Shown: in pieces, positions 42,740 through 50,905 of the stretch
Layout of the letters: each line of letters opens with the position of its first letter
Numbering within the stretch: position 1 is the first letter of the stretch
NCBI GenBank assembly: GCA_013360675.1
Contig: JABWBB010000003.1
Span: 1 to 64,000, forward strand
Length of the DNA: 64,000 nt
Direction of reading: 5' to 3'
Source: Phycisphaerales bacterium
GTDB taxonomy: Bacteria; Planctomycetota; Phycisphaerae; Phycisphaerales; UBA1924
The notes under the pieces: generated by a model
Told to the model about the DNA's origin: nothing
The model's database searches: none
What the model saw: the letters and a program-made list of their open reading frames with translations, nothing else
Made by a program: the position numbers and the translations under genes

Positions 42740-43516
42740 ATGAAAACGCTTTTCTCACATCTCGCACTCTCGACCATCATCGGCATCAGCGCCCTGGCGC
42801 TGACGTCGTCCCCCGTCCTCGCCCAAGACGCCCCTACCAAGCAGAAGGGGCACGAGAACGAAAAGGGCAAGCAGAAGGGCCACGACGACGGCAAGGGCGA
42901 GCACAAGGGGCATGACATGGATCAACCCGCCAAGGACAAGGGCAAGGACGCCGACAAGGGCAAGGACGCCGCCAAGAAGGGCGGCGTGGCTCCCGGCGAC
43001 GCCGCGCCCAACTTCACGCTGGTCGATACCGACGGCAAGGAACACAACCTCTCCAGCGCCACGCAGGAAGGCAAGATCGTCGTCATCCAGTGGTTCAACC
43101 CCGACTGCCCCTTCGTGGTGAAGCACTACGGCGCGAGCAAGACCTTCAATGACCTGGCCAAGAACTATGGCGACAAGGGCGTGGTCTTCTTCGCCATCAA
43201 CAGCGGCGCCAAGGGCAAGCAGGGCGCGGGCAAGGACCGCAACGTCAAGGCCAAGGCCGACTGGGAAATCCCCTACCCCATCCTCCTCGATGAGAATGGC
43301 GACACCGGCCGCGCCTACGGCGCCAAGCGCACCCCCGAGATGGTCGTCATCGGCAAGGACGGCCGCGTCGCCTACTTCGGCGCGATCGACGACGACGCCG
43401 GCGCCGACAAGCCCGGCAAGGTCAACTACGTGGCCAAGGCGCTGGACGAAATCCTCGCCGGCAAGCCCGTCTCCACCAGCTCAACCAAGGGCTACGGCTG
43501 CTCGGTCAAGTACTAA
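42740..43516 (+). CDS. Exported thioredoxin-like (redoxin) protein with Lys/His/Asp-rich linker
   Basis: The 258-aa product has a signal peptide (about 1-28, cut after VLAQ or nearby), then about 50 residues of low-complexity K/H/D/G repeats (KGHENEKGKQKGHDDGKGEH and onward). A redoxin domain (about 82-240) follows. The active site is FNPDCPFVVKHY with a single cysteine (CPFV), as in a planctomycete-rich redoxin group, and a second cysteine lies near the end in GYGCSVKY. GGAGGT is 6 nt before the ATG. It is probably a periplasmic thiol oxidoreductase or peroxidase. The linker could bind metal; that is speculation. Confidence 0.85.
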   Translation: MKTLFSHLALSTIIGISALALTSSPVLAQDAPTKQKGHENEKGKQKGHDDGKGEHKGHDMDQPAKDKGKDADKGKDAAKKGGVAPGDAAPNFTLVDTDGKEHNLSSATQEGKIVVIQWFNPDCPFVVKHYGASKTFNDLAKNYGDKGVVFFAINSGAKGKQGAGKDRNVKAKADWEIPYPILLDENGDTGRAYGAKRTPEMVVIGKDGRVAYFGAIDDDAGADKPGKVNYVAKALDEILAGKPVSTSSTKGYGCSVKY

Positions 43517-43544
43517 GCAACGCCGTCCGACACGTCTGAATCAG

Positions 43545-43574
43545 GCCCGGGGCACACCGCCCCGGGCTTTTTTT
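43545..43574 (+). terminator. Intrinsic terminator after the redoxin gene
   Basis: GCCCGGGGC and GCCCCGGGC form a 9-bp stem with an ACACC loop, followed by seven T, 28 bp after the stop codon. Confidence 0.92.
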
Positions 43575-43643
43575 CGCCCACGCCTCACAGCCGCCCCTAT
43601 GCGCTGACCGATTCACCTGATCCTGCTCCAGCGCGACGATCTC

Positions 43644-43654
43644 TAAACTAGGAT
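43644..43654 (+). promoter_or_regulatory. Candidate -10 region of rseP
   Basis: Overlapping hexamers TAAACT (43644-43649) and TAGGAT (43649-43654) lie 15-20 nt before the ATG at 43670. The leader would be very short and C-rich, without a Shine-Dalgarno site. Confidence 0.4.
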
Positions 43655-43669
43655 CACTCGAGACCCCCC

Positions 43670-45784
43670 ATGCTCAGCACCGCCTTTGATCTTCTGCTCG
43701 TGGTTGTCGGCTTTGGGCTGATCATCGTGATCCACGAACTGGGGCACTTCCTCGCCGCCCGCTGGGCTGGAATCCGGGTCCTGGCCTTCGCCGTCGGCTT
43801 TGGGCCGGCCCTATTCTCCTTCCGCAAAGGGCTGGGGTGGCGCACGGGTTCGAGCGAGCCCGAGATCCTCGCGATGCAGAACGCCGCCCTCGGCGATGCC
43901 GGCGGTCGCCGCGAGCAGGCCCGCTCCATGCTCTCCCGCGTGAGCCCCACCGAGTACCGGTTCAACCTGCTCCCCTTCGGCGGCTACGTCAAGATGCTCG
44001 GTCAGGACGACATCCGCCCTGAGGCCGTCTCCGACGCGCCCGACGGGTATCAATCGTGCGTCCCGTGGAAGCGGATGGTGGTGATCTCCGCGGGGGTGAT
44101 CTTCAACATCATCTCCGCCGCCGCCCTCTTCGTGCTGGTCTTCCTGATTGGGCTTCGAACCGAGCCGGCGAAGATCGGATGGGTCGCGCCGGGATCACCC
44201 GCGGCATTCGCGGCGTGCGACGACACCGCGCAGCCCCCGGGCCTGGCTCCCGGCGACGTCATCACGTCGATCAACGGACGCACGCCAAACTCATTCAACG
44301 ATCTCATTCTGGCCACCGCCATGGGTCAACGCGGCACGCCTCTGCGGGTCAGTGTCGATCGTCCGGGCGTCCCCGGCCCGCTCAACTTCAGCATCATCCC
44401 CGAAGAGAGCCGATTCACGGGCCTGCTCGAGATCGGCGTCGAGCCGGCGCGGACCGCCCGCGTCGTCACCTCGCGCAAGCTCGCCGAGCGCGAGGCGATC
44501 GCCACGCAACTGGGTGCCATCGGCCTTGTGGGCGTCGAACCCGGAATGCGGCTGAGCCGCGCTGGCGCGCACGCGAACATCCAGAGCGCTTCGGATTATC
44601 TCGACGCGCTCAACGCCAGCGACGGCACCCCCATCCCCCTCACGTTCACGGGGGACGATGCCCGCACCACCACAGTGAATATCACGCCCATCGCGCAACT
44701 GCAGATCGACGCCGTCGAATCGGGCCCCAACACTCGCGCCACGATCGAGCACCTGCTGGGCCTGACCCCCGTGATGAGCGTGCGTGAGGCCTCCGAGCGG
44801 GCACAGGCTCAGGGGCTTGTCGCGGGGGATGTTTTTCTTCGCATCGGCGAGACACCGTTTCCGAACATCGTCGAGGGGATGGCCGCGATCAAAGCCGCCG
44901 CGGGTAAGACGCTGCGCGTCGTCGTCGCCCGCCCAACGCCCGACGCGGGTCCCGAAACCATTGAACTCCCTTCGGTGAGCGTGGGGTCCGATGGGCGAAT
45001 CGGCTTCACCGTGGGCGACACCGCCGCCGACGCCGCGCTACTCGCGGCTCCGCCCGCCGAGATTATCACCTCGGGGGGTACGCGCACTCCCCCACCTGCC
45101 GCGTCGTTGGACAACCTTGCGGGGTGGCGGGTCACCCGCGTCAACGACACGTCGGTTGAAACATTCACGCACCTGCGTGCGGCCCTGCGCGCCGCAACCG
45201 CCGCCGCCCGTCAGACCAACACCCCCGCCACCCTCACGCTGACCCTGTCGCGCGAGGGTGAAGCCGATCGGACGCAGGAGTGGACGCTCGCGCCCGCCAG
45301 CGTCGCGCAGCTCCACGCCCTGGGCTGGTCCAGTCGCCTGGGTCCGGGCCTCTTCGAGCCCGAGCAAATCCTGCTCAAGGCCGACGGCCCGATGCACGCG
45401 CTCTCGATGGGGATCTCAGAAACACGCCGCGTCATGCTCATGACGTACGTCACGTTCCTCCGGCTCTTTCAGGGCACCGTCAAAGTCGAGCACCTCAAGG
45501 GCCCCGTCGGCATCGCGCACCTGGGCACGCTCGTCGCCGGCAAAGGCTTTATCTGGCTCCTCTTTTTCATGGGCCTCATCAGCGTCAACCTCGCCGTCAT
45601 CAACTTCCTGCCCCTGCCCATCGTCGACGGCGGGCAGTTCCTCTTCATCCTCTACGAGCAAGTCCGCGGGCGCCCCGTCCCTGTAAGCCTGCAGAACGCC
45701 GCCACGCTCGCGGGCCTCGCGCTCATTGGCGTGATGTTCCTCGTCGTCACCTTCAACGACATCCGCAACCTGATCGCTCCCTGA
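43670..45784 (+). CDS. rseP: RseP-family site-2 protease, enlarged
   Basis: This intramembrane zinc metalloprotease probably cleaves anti-sigma factors or signal peptides. The 704-aa product has the HELGH zinc motif in the first membrane segment (IIVIHELGHFLAARWAG), PFGGYVKMLGQDD, further membrane segments at about 140-163 and 625-650, and the third ligand region INFLPLPIVDGG near the C-terminus. E. coli RseP has 450 aa and two PDZ domains; here the central part is far longer and shows about four PDZ-like units (GLAPGDVITSINGR; VGVEPGMRLSRAG; GLVAGDVFLRIGE; LAGWRVTRVNDTSVE). It stands alone after a terminator. Confidence 0.92.
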   Translation: MLSTAFDLLLVVVGFGLIIVIHELGHFLAARWAGIRVLAFAVGFGPALFSFRKGLGWRTGSSEPEILAMQNAALGDAGGRREQARSMLSRVSPTEYRFNLLPFGGYVKMLGQDDIRPEAVSDAPDGYQSCVPWKRMVVISAGVIFNIISAAALFVLVFLIGLRTEPAKIGWVAPGSPAAFAACDDTAQPPGLAPGDVITSINGRTPNSFNDLILATAMGQRGTPLRVSVDRPGVPGPLNFSIIPEESRFTGLLEIGVEPARTARVVTSRKLAEREAIATQLGAIGLVGVEPGMRLSRAGAHANIQSASDYLDALNASDGTPIPLTFTGDDARTTTVNITPIAQLQIDAVESGPNTRATIEHLLGLTPVMSVREASERAQAQGLVAGDVFLRIGETPFPNIVEGMAAIKAAAGKTLRVVVARPTPDAGPETIELPSVSVGSDGRIGFTVGDTAADAALLAAPPAEIITSGGTRTPPPAASLDNLAGWRVTRVNDTSVETFTHLRAALRAATAAARQTNTPATLTLTLSREGEADRTQEWTLAPASVAQLHALGWSSRLGPGLFEPEQILLKADGPMHALSMGISETRRVMLMTYVTFLRLFQGTVKVEHLKGPVGIAHLGTLVAGKGFIWLLFFMGLISVNLAVINFLPLPIVDGGQFLFILYEQVRGRPVPVSLQNAATLAGLALIGVMFLVVTFNDIRNLIAP

Positions 45785-45826
45785 CCCACCGGTTCGCACC
45801 CCACGGCACGCGCGCCCACACGCCGC

Positions 45827-45832
45827 TACGCT
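45827..45832 (+). promoter_or_regulatory. -10 box of the alpha/beta hydrolase gene, leaderless type
   Basis: TACGCT lies 9 nt before the ATG at 45842; there is no Shine-Dalgarno site. Confidence 0.42.
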
Positions 45833-45841
45833 CGCCCCGGC

Positions 45842-46792
45842 ATGCTCGACGACGCCCTGCGCCTCCTCCTCTTGCTCTTGCTCGGCCTGATCGCCGCGTG
45901 GGGGGCGCTGATCGTCTACACATACCGGGCGCTCACTTCGCCCCCGCGTCGCACCTACGCCTCGGCCCTGGCCCGCGGCAGGCCGGGCGATCCTTCCCAA
46001 CTCCCCGCCTCTCCTCTCACCCCTGGCGGGCAGCGAGCCTTTGAAGCCTGGACATTTCCCTCGTCCGCCGGCCCCCTCCACGTCTGGGACATGCCCGGCG
46101 ACGACCCTACGGGCCCGGTGGTCGTGATGTGCCACGGCTGGGGAGATTCACGAATCGGCTCGCTCACCCGCGCTCCGGGCCTCCTTCCATGCTGTTCACG
46201 CCTCGTGATGTGGGACATGCCCGGGCATGGTGATTCCCCGGGCCGCTGTTCGCTAGGCCTTGGCGAAACCGACCACCTGCTCGACCTGATCTCGCACGTC
46301 GCCGACCAACGCCCGCTCGTGCTTTTCGGCTGGTCGCTGGGGGCGGGGGTCGCGATCGCCGCGGCGGTGCGCGCGCCAGAGCGCATTCACGCCGTCATCG
46401 CCGAGTCTCCCTACCGCCTCGCCCATACTCCGGCCCACAACGTCCTCACGCTCATGGGGATCCCCCATCGGCCCAACTTGCGCCCGGCGCTCTGGCTGGT
46501 ACGGTGGCTCTCGGGCAAAGGGGCAAACTTTGACGGGTTTGATCGCGCCGCGCTCGCGAAACATCTCAGCTGCCCGTTGCTGGTCATCCATGGCGAGCAG
46601 GACAACGTCAGCCCCGTCGCAGACGCCAGAGACATCGCCCACGCCGCACCCGATGCCACAATTCTGTGTCTTCCCGAAGCTGGGCACCATGGGTTGTGGA
46701 CCGATCCGGCCACGCTCGAAACCTGCGGCAACGCCGTACGAAAACTCCTCGCCCGCGTGCGTGCAACACCCGCATCGCCCGTCTCCTCCTAG
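45842..46792 (+). CDS. Membrane-anchored alpha/beta hydrolase
   Basis: The 316-aa product has one N-terminal membrane segment (about 7-27) and an alpha/beta hydrolase domain. VVVMCHGWGDS supplies the oxyanion loop, GWSLGAGVAI the nucleophilic serine, and HGEQDNVSP the likely acid. The catalytic histidine is in EAGHHGLW. It resembles the group of alpha/beta-fold serine hydrolases without assigned substrate. It precedes deoC by 10 bp, but deoC has its own TAGACT box. Confidence 0.85.
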   Translation: MLDDALRLLLLLLLGLIAAWGALIVYTYRALTSPPRRTYASALARGRPGDPSQLPASPLTPGGQRAFEAWTFPSSAGPLHVWDMPGDDPTGPVVVMCHGWGDSRIGSLTRAPGLLPCCSRLVMWDMPGHGDSPGRCSLGLGETDHLLDLISHVADQRPLVLFGWSLGAGVAIAAAVRAPERIHAVIAESPYRLAHTPAHNVLTLMGIPHRPNLRPALWLVRWLSGKGANFDGFDRAALAKHLSCPLLVIHGEQDNVSPVADARDIAHAAPDATILCLPEAGHHGLWTDPATLETCGNAVRKLLARVRATPASPVSS

Positions 46793-46795
46793 ACT
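46790..46795 (+). promoter_or_regulatory. -10 box of deoC, leaderless type
   Basis: TAGACT overlaps the stop codon of the hydrolase gene and ends 7 nt before the deoC ATG. Confidence 0.5.
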
Positions 46796-46802
46796 TGTCC
46801 CG

Positions 46803-47792
46803 ATGCTCCGCAGCCCCACAGTCGACGCGGTGATGGCCCAGGAACGGGCCGCATCGTTCACCAAGCGTTCGATCAAATCCAGCGCCAAACTCGCCGGCCT
46901 GCGCCTGGCCCTCTCGATGCTCGACCTGACGACGCTCGAGGGCAAGGACTCGCCCGAGAAGGCCCGCGCCCTCTGCCGCAAGGGTCTGCACCCCTTCGAA
47001 CGCGATGAGGCAATGCTGGGCGAGCGTCTGCCCAGCGTGGCGGCGATCTGCGTCTATCCCGCGCTCGTCGCCGCCTGCCGCGAGATCCTCGCGGGCACGG
47101 GGGTCAACATCGCCAGCGTGGCCACGGGCTTTCCCAGCGGGCAGTACCCGCTGTCGGTGCGCCTCGACGACGTGCGCAAAGCCGTGGGTGATGGGGCCGA
47201 CGAAATCGACATGGTCATCAACCGCGGGGCCTTCCTCGCAGGCCGCTACGACGAGATCGCGCAGGAGATCCGCGAGGTGAAGCGGGCCTGCCGTCGGCCC
47301 GACGGCGTCTTTGCTCATCTCAAGGTCATCCTCGAGACGGGCGAACTCGAAACGCTCGACAACGTGCGCCGGGCCAGCGACATCGCCATCCGCGCCATGG
47401 CCGAGGTCGACGCCGAGGCGGGCATCGATGCCCCCGGCACGCCCGACTTCATCAAGACCAGCACGGGCAAGGTGCAGCCCGCCGCCACCATGCCCGTCAC
47501 CCTTGTCATGCTCGAGGCCATCCGCGATTGGTACCTCGAGACCGGGCGTCTTGTGGGCATGAAGCCCGCGGGGGGCATCCGCACCGCCAAGCAGGCGCTC
47601 CATTACCTCGTCATGGTCAAGGAAACCATGAACCTCGACGTGCCGGGATTTGAGCATGTCGCCGGCAACCCGTGGCTCACGCCCCACTATTTCCGCTTTG
47701 GCGCGAGCACGCTCTGCAACGACATCCTGCGCCAGATCGCCTGGCTCAAAACCGGGCGCTACCAAGCCGGGTACGACTTCTCCGAGGCCTGA
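46803..47792 (+). CDS. deoC: Deoxyribose-phosphate aldolase
   Basis: It splits 2-deoxyribose 5-phosphate into glyceraldehyde 3-phosphate and acetaldehyde in deoxynucleoside use. The 329-aa product has the family's SIKSSAKLAGLRLALSMLDLT start (long-form DeoC), ICVYP, VATGFPSGQ, EIDMVINRGAFL, the Schiff-base lysine in FIKTSTGK and the second lysine in GMKPAGGIRT. The C-terminal FRFGASTLCNDI is also typical. Two aldehyde dehydrogenase-like genes follow after a small membrane gene and could oxidise the acetaldehyde. Confidence 0.95.
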   Translation: MLRSPTVDAVMAQERAASFTKRSIKSSAKLAGLRLALSMLDLTTLEGKDSPEKARALCRKGLHPFERDEAMLGERLPSVAAICVYPALVAACREILAGTGVNIASVATGFPSGQYPLSVRLDDVRKAVGDGADEIDMVINRGAFLAGRYDEIAQEIREVKRACRRPDGVFAHLKVILETGELETLDNVRRASDIAIRAMAEVDAEAGIDAPGTPDFIKTSTGKVQPAATMPVTLVMLEAIRDWYLETGRLVGMKPAGGIRTAKQALHYLVMVKETMNLDVPGFEHVAGNPWLTPHYFRFGASTLCNDILRQIAWLKTGRYQAGYDFSEA

Positions 47793-47803
47793 TCGGCACG
47801 CTC

Positions 47804-48451
47804 ATGCACGCCACCACCCGCGGCATACTCGCGCGCGCACTCCTCTCGCTCGGCCTCACGATCGCGCTCGCCTGGGCCGCGGCGCTTTTCGCCCCGCTCA
47901 CCTCGAGCAGTTTTCAGCCCGCTCCGTCCGGCGGCGACTGGCCCGCGGGCCGATTCCATATCCCCGCTGACTGGACCCCGCGCACCTGGCTGGTACGCAC
48001 CGGGCCGGGCCTCCGCCATGATCTGATCAGCGAAAGCCTGTGGATGGGCTCGACGCTGGGCATGAGCGATTCCACCGCGCCCAACCGCACCCGGATCCTC
48101 GTCAGTGTCGGCTGGCCCTTCCCGGCCCTTGCGTGGACCGTGTACCCGGTGCCGCCTGAGGGCAATGCCCTGGCACAGGCCTGGTCCGCAGGCCTACCGC
48201 TGCAGGGTCTCCTTGGCACGGGTGATCCGCGACGGCTTCCCATCCGTCCCTCCTGGGTCGGCCTTGCACTCAACCTCGTGATCTATTGGCTCGTCCTCAC
48301 CTGGGTAATGTCCATGCTGACTCGTCGACGTTTGCACCGGGCCATCGAGCACAATCGCTGCGTCCGTTGCGGGTATTCCCGCGATGGCATCACCCCTGCC
48401 ACCCCCTGCCCTGAATGCGCCGCCCCGGGGCCGCAAGCCCCCGCGGCATAG
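47804..48451 (+). CDS. Small membrane protein with C-terminal zinc ribbon
   Basis: The 215-aa product has a membrane segment near the N-terminus (about 10-30), a soluble middle of about 120 residues and a second segment (about 152-172). It ends in a zinc ribbon CVRCGYSRDG...CPEC (four cysteines in two CxxC pairs). The ribbon resembles that of the protein encoded at 26020-27072 but is at the other end. It lies 11 bp after deoC and 20 bp before the aldehyde dehydrogenase gene, so it is probably cotranscribed. The ATG at 47804 is the only good start after the deoC stop. Function unknown. Confidence 0.75.
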   Translation: MHATTRGILARALLSLGLTIALAWAAALFAPLTSSSFQPAPSGGDWPAGRFHIPADWTPRTWLVRTGPGLRHDLISESLWMGSTLGMSDSTAPNRTRILVSVGWPFPALAWTVYPVPPEGNALAQAWSAGLPLQGLLGTGDPRRLPIRPSWVGLALNLVIYWLVLTWVMSMLTRRRLHRAIEHNRCVRCGYSRDGITPATPCPECAAPGPQAPAA

Positions 48452-48471
48452 ACTGCCCTTCGGAGAATCTC

Positions 48472-49959
48472 ATGGCCAAGCCCGCCAACGGCACCACCAC
48501 GATCGCGTCACCTCCCGCCGCCGAGTTCGCCTCGGGCTGGACCTATGCCCCCGCGCCCGAATCGGTCAAGGTCCAGATCAAGCCGCGGTACACGCACTTC
48601 ATCAACGGCGTGTGGACCCGCGCCACGGGTGAGACATTTCCAACCCTCAACCCAGCAACCGAGCAGACCCTGTGCGAGATTTCACAGGCCACGGGCGGCG
48701 ACGTCGACAAGGCCGTGGCCGCCGCCGGTGCCGCCCAGCCCAAATGGGCCGCGCTCGCGCCGGGCGAGCGGGCGAAGTATCTCTTCCGCCTGGCGCGCCG
48801 GATCCAGGAACGGGCCCGCGAACTCTCGGTGCTCGAGACGATGGACTCAGGCAAGCCGATCAAGGAATCGCGCGACGTCGATATCCCGCTCGTCGCCGCA
48901 CACTTCTTCTATCACGCGGGCTGGGCCGACAAACTCGCTTACGCCTTCCCCGGACGCACGCCGCGCCCCGTCGGCGTCTGCGGGCAGATCATCCCGTGGA
49001 ACTTTCCGCTGCTCATGGCGGCGTGGAAACTCGCGCCGGCGCTGGCCTGCGGCAACTGCGTCGTCCTCAAGCCCGCCGAGACCACACCCCTCACCGCGCT
49101 GCGCCTGGCCGAGATCATCGAAGAGTGCGACTTCCCGCCGGGCGTGGTCAATGTCATCACGGGCGACGGACGCACCGGGGCCACGCTGGCCTCGCACCCG
49201 GGCGTGCACAAAGTCGCCTTCACGGGCTCGACCGAAGTGGGCAAGAAGATCGCCGCCGCCACCGCGGGCAGCGGCAAGCGTCTCACGCTCGAACTGGGCG
49301 GCAAGAGCCCGCACATCATCTTCGAGGACGCGAGCCTCGACCAGGCCATTGAAGGAATCATCGCGGGTATCTACTTCAACCAGGGCGAAGTCTGCTGCGC
49401 CGGTTCTCGCCTCTTCGTGCAGGAATCGATCCTCGACGATGTGACCTCGCGTCTGCGCCGACGCCTGAGCACGCTGCGCGTAGGCGACCCGCTCGACAAG
49501 AATACCGACGTGGGCGCCGTCAACAGCCGAGCCCAACTCGACACCATCCGAAACTACTTGCGCCTGGGCGCGGACGAGGGTGCGACGCTGCACGAGTGCG
49601 GCACCGCTCCGCTCCCCGCCAAGGGCTTCTGGTGCCGCCCCTCGTTCTTCACCGGCGTGCAGCCCAGCCACACCATCGCCCGCGAGGAGATCTTCGGGCC
49701 GGTGCTCAGCGTGCTGAGTTTCCGCACGCCCGACGAGGCCGTCGCCCGCGCGAACAACACACCCTACGGCTTGGCCGCGGGCGTCTGGACCGACAAGGGG
49801 GGCAAGATCTTCGACATCGCCCGCAAGCTCAAGGCGGGCGTGGTCTGGTGCAACACCTACAACAAGTTCGACCCCGCCAGCCCCTTTGGCGGGTACAAGG
49901 AATCCGGCTTCGGACGCGAGGGAGGGCTGCACGGCCTTCGCGCGTACGTCGACTTCTAA
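48472..49959 (+). CDS. Aldehyde dehydrogenase, catalytic (ALDH16-like first half)
   Basis: The 495-aa product is a complete NAD(P)-dependent aldehyde dehydrogenase. It has IIPWNFPLLM (catalytic Asn), VLKPAETTPL, FTGSTEVGKKI, the general base Glu in LELGGKSP and the nucleophilic Cys in FNQGEVCCAGSR, then EEIFGPVLSV and PFGGYKESGFGRE. The best GGAGAA ribosome-binding site is 4 nt before the ATG at 48472; TAGACT at about 48449 may be an extra -10. It likely oxidises acetaldehyde from the DeoC reaction. The following gene encodes a partial homologue, matching the two-domain ALDH16 arrangement but split. Confidence 0.92.
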   Translation: MAKPANGTTTIASPPAAEFASGWTYAPAPESVKVQIKPRYTHFINGVWTRATGETFPTLNPATEQTLCEISQATGGDVDKAVAAAGAAQPKWAALAPGERAKYLFRLARRIQERARELSVLETMDSGKPIKESRDVDIPLVAAHFFYHAGWADKLAYAFPGRTPRPVGVCGQIIPWNFPLLMAAWKLAPALACGNCVVLKPAETTPLTALRLAEIIEECDFPPGVVNVITGDGRTGATLASHPGVHKVAFTGSTEVGKKIAAATAGSGKRLTLELGGKSPHIIFEDASLDQAIEGIIAGIYFNQGEVCCAGSRLFVQESILDDVTSRLRRRLSTLRVGDPLDKNTDVGAVNSRAQLDTIRNYLRLGADEGATLHECGTAPLPAKGFWCRPSFFTGVQPSHTIAREEIFGPVLSVLSFRTPDEAVARANNTPYGLAAGVWTDKGGKIFDIARKLKAGVVWCNTYNKFDPASPFGGYKESGFGREGGLHGLRAYVDF

Positions 49960-49978
49960 GCCCGCACAGGAAACCGTC

Positions 49979-50881
49979 ATGCCCGACCGACTCGACGTGC
50001 TCAAGACCTACAAACTGTTCATCGACGGCAAGTTTCCGCGCACCGAGTCGGGGCGTTCATGGCCCCTGAACAGCGCCGCGGGCGAGCCCATCGCGCACCT
50101 TTCGCTGGCCTCACGCAAGGACCTGCGCGAAGGCGTTGAAGCCGCGCGACGCGCCCAGCCCGGCTGGGCCGGCGCCACGCCCTACAACCGCGGGCAGGTG
50201 CTCTATCGCATGGCCGAGATGCTCGAGGGCAAGCGCGACGAACTGGCCCAGGCCATCGCCTCGCTCGCGCCCGCTCGCAGCGCCAAGGGCAAGGGACGCC
50301 AAGCCACCGCCTCGCTCACGCCGCAGGATGAGGTCTCGCTGTCGATCGATCGGCTGGTCTGTTTCGCAGGCTGGGCCGACAAGTACGCGCAGGTGCTCGG
50401 ATGCAACAACCCCGTCGCGGGGCCCTTCTACAACTTCACCATCACCGAGCCCACGGGTGTGGTCGCGTGCATCGCTCCTGATTCCCCTTCGCTGCTGGGG
50501 CTGATATCGCTGCTCGCACCCCCGCTGTGCGCGGGCAACGCGGTCGTGGTTCTCTCGGGCGGCACCAACCCGATCCCCGCCGCCGTGCTGGGCGAGGTCT
50601 GCGCCACCAGCGATGTGCCCGCGGGGGTGGTCAACATCCTGACGGGCATGCGGGGCGAGTTGCTGGGCTTTGTCGCATCACACCGCGACATCGACGCGAT
50701 CCACGCCGCGGGCGTGAGCACCGATGAACGCGTCCTGGTCGAAAAGGGAATCGCGGAGAATCTCAAGCGCGTCAAGGTCCACGCCCAGACGCCTTGGACC
50801 GACGCCGCCGCCTGCCACTCACCCTGGTGGATCGAGCCCTTCATCGAGTTCAAGACGATCTGGCATCCCGCCTCGGTCTGA
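49979..50881 (+). CDS. Partial aldehyde dehydrogenase-like protein without catalytic cysteine
   Basis: The 300-aa product matches the N-terminal (coenzyme-binding) part of aldehyde dehydrogenases: YKLFIDGKFPRTESG, GWAGATPYNRGQVLYRMAEML, GVVACIAPDSPSLLGLISLL and VPAGVVNILTG. It stops before the catalytic Cys region, and the base Glu region is not recognisable. The conserved PWNF is replaced by APDSP. It is intact, starts 19 bp after the first ALDH gene and ends with a short unrelated tail (AACHSPWWIEPFIEFKTIW). This is the second, non-catalytic half of an ALDH16-type enzyme, here as a separate subunit. It is unlikely to be a decaying gene. Confidence 0.85.
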   Translation: MPDRLDVLKTYKLFIDGKFPRTESGRSWPLNSAAGEPIAHLSLASRKDLREGVEAARRAQPGWAGATPYNRGQVLYRMAEMLEGKRDELAQAIASLAPARSAKGKGRQATASLTPQDEVSLSIDRLVCFAGWADKYAQVLGCNNPVAGPFYNFTITEPTGVVACIAPDSPSLLGLISLLAPPLCAGNAVVVLSGGTNPIPAAVLGEVCATSDVPAGVVNILTGMRGELLGFVASHRDIDAIHAAGVSTDERVLVEKGIAENLKRVKVHAQTPWTDAAACHSPWWIEPFIEFKTIWHPASV

Positions 50882-50905
50882 CGCGTCGGTCCACGACAGG
50901 CAGGC

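Noticed and set aside
49979-50881. Partial aldehyde dehydrogenase as a truncated pseudogene
   Set aside because: The frame is intact, ends naturally, lies in an operon and matches the known non-catalytic half of ALDH16 enzymes.
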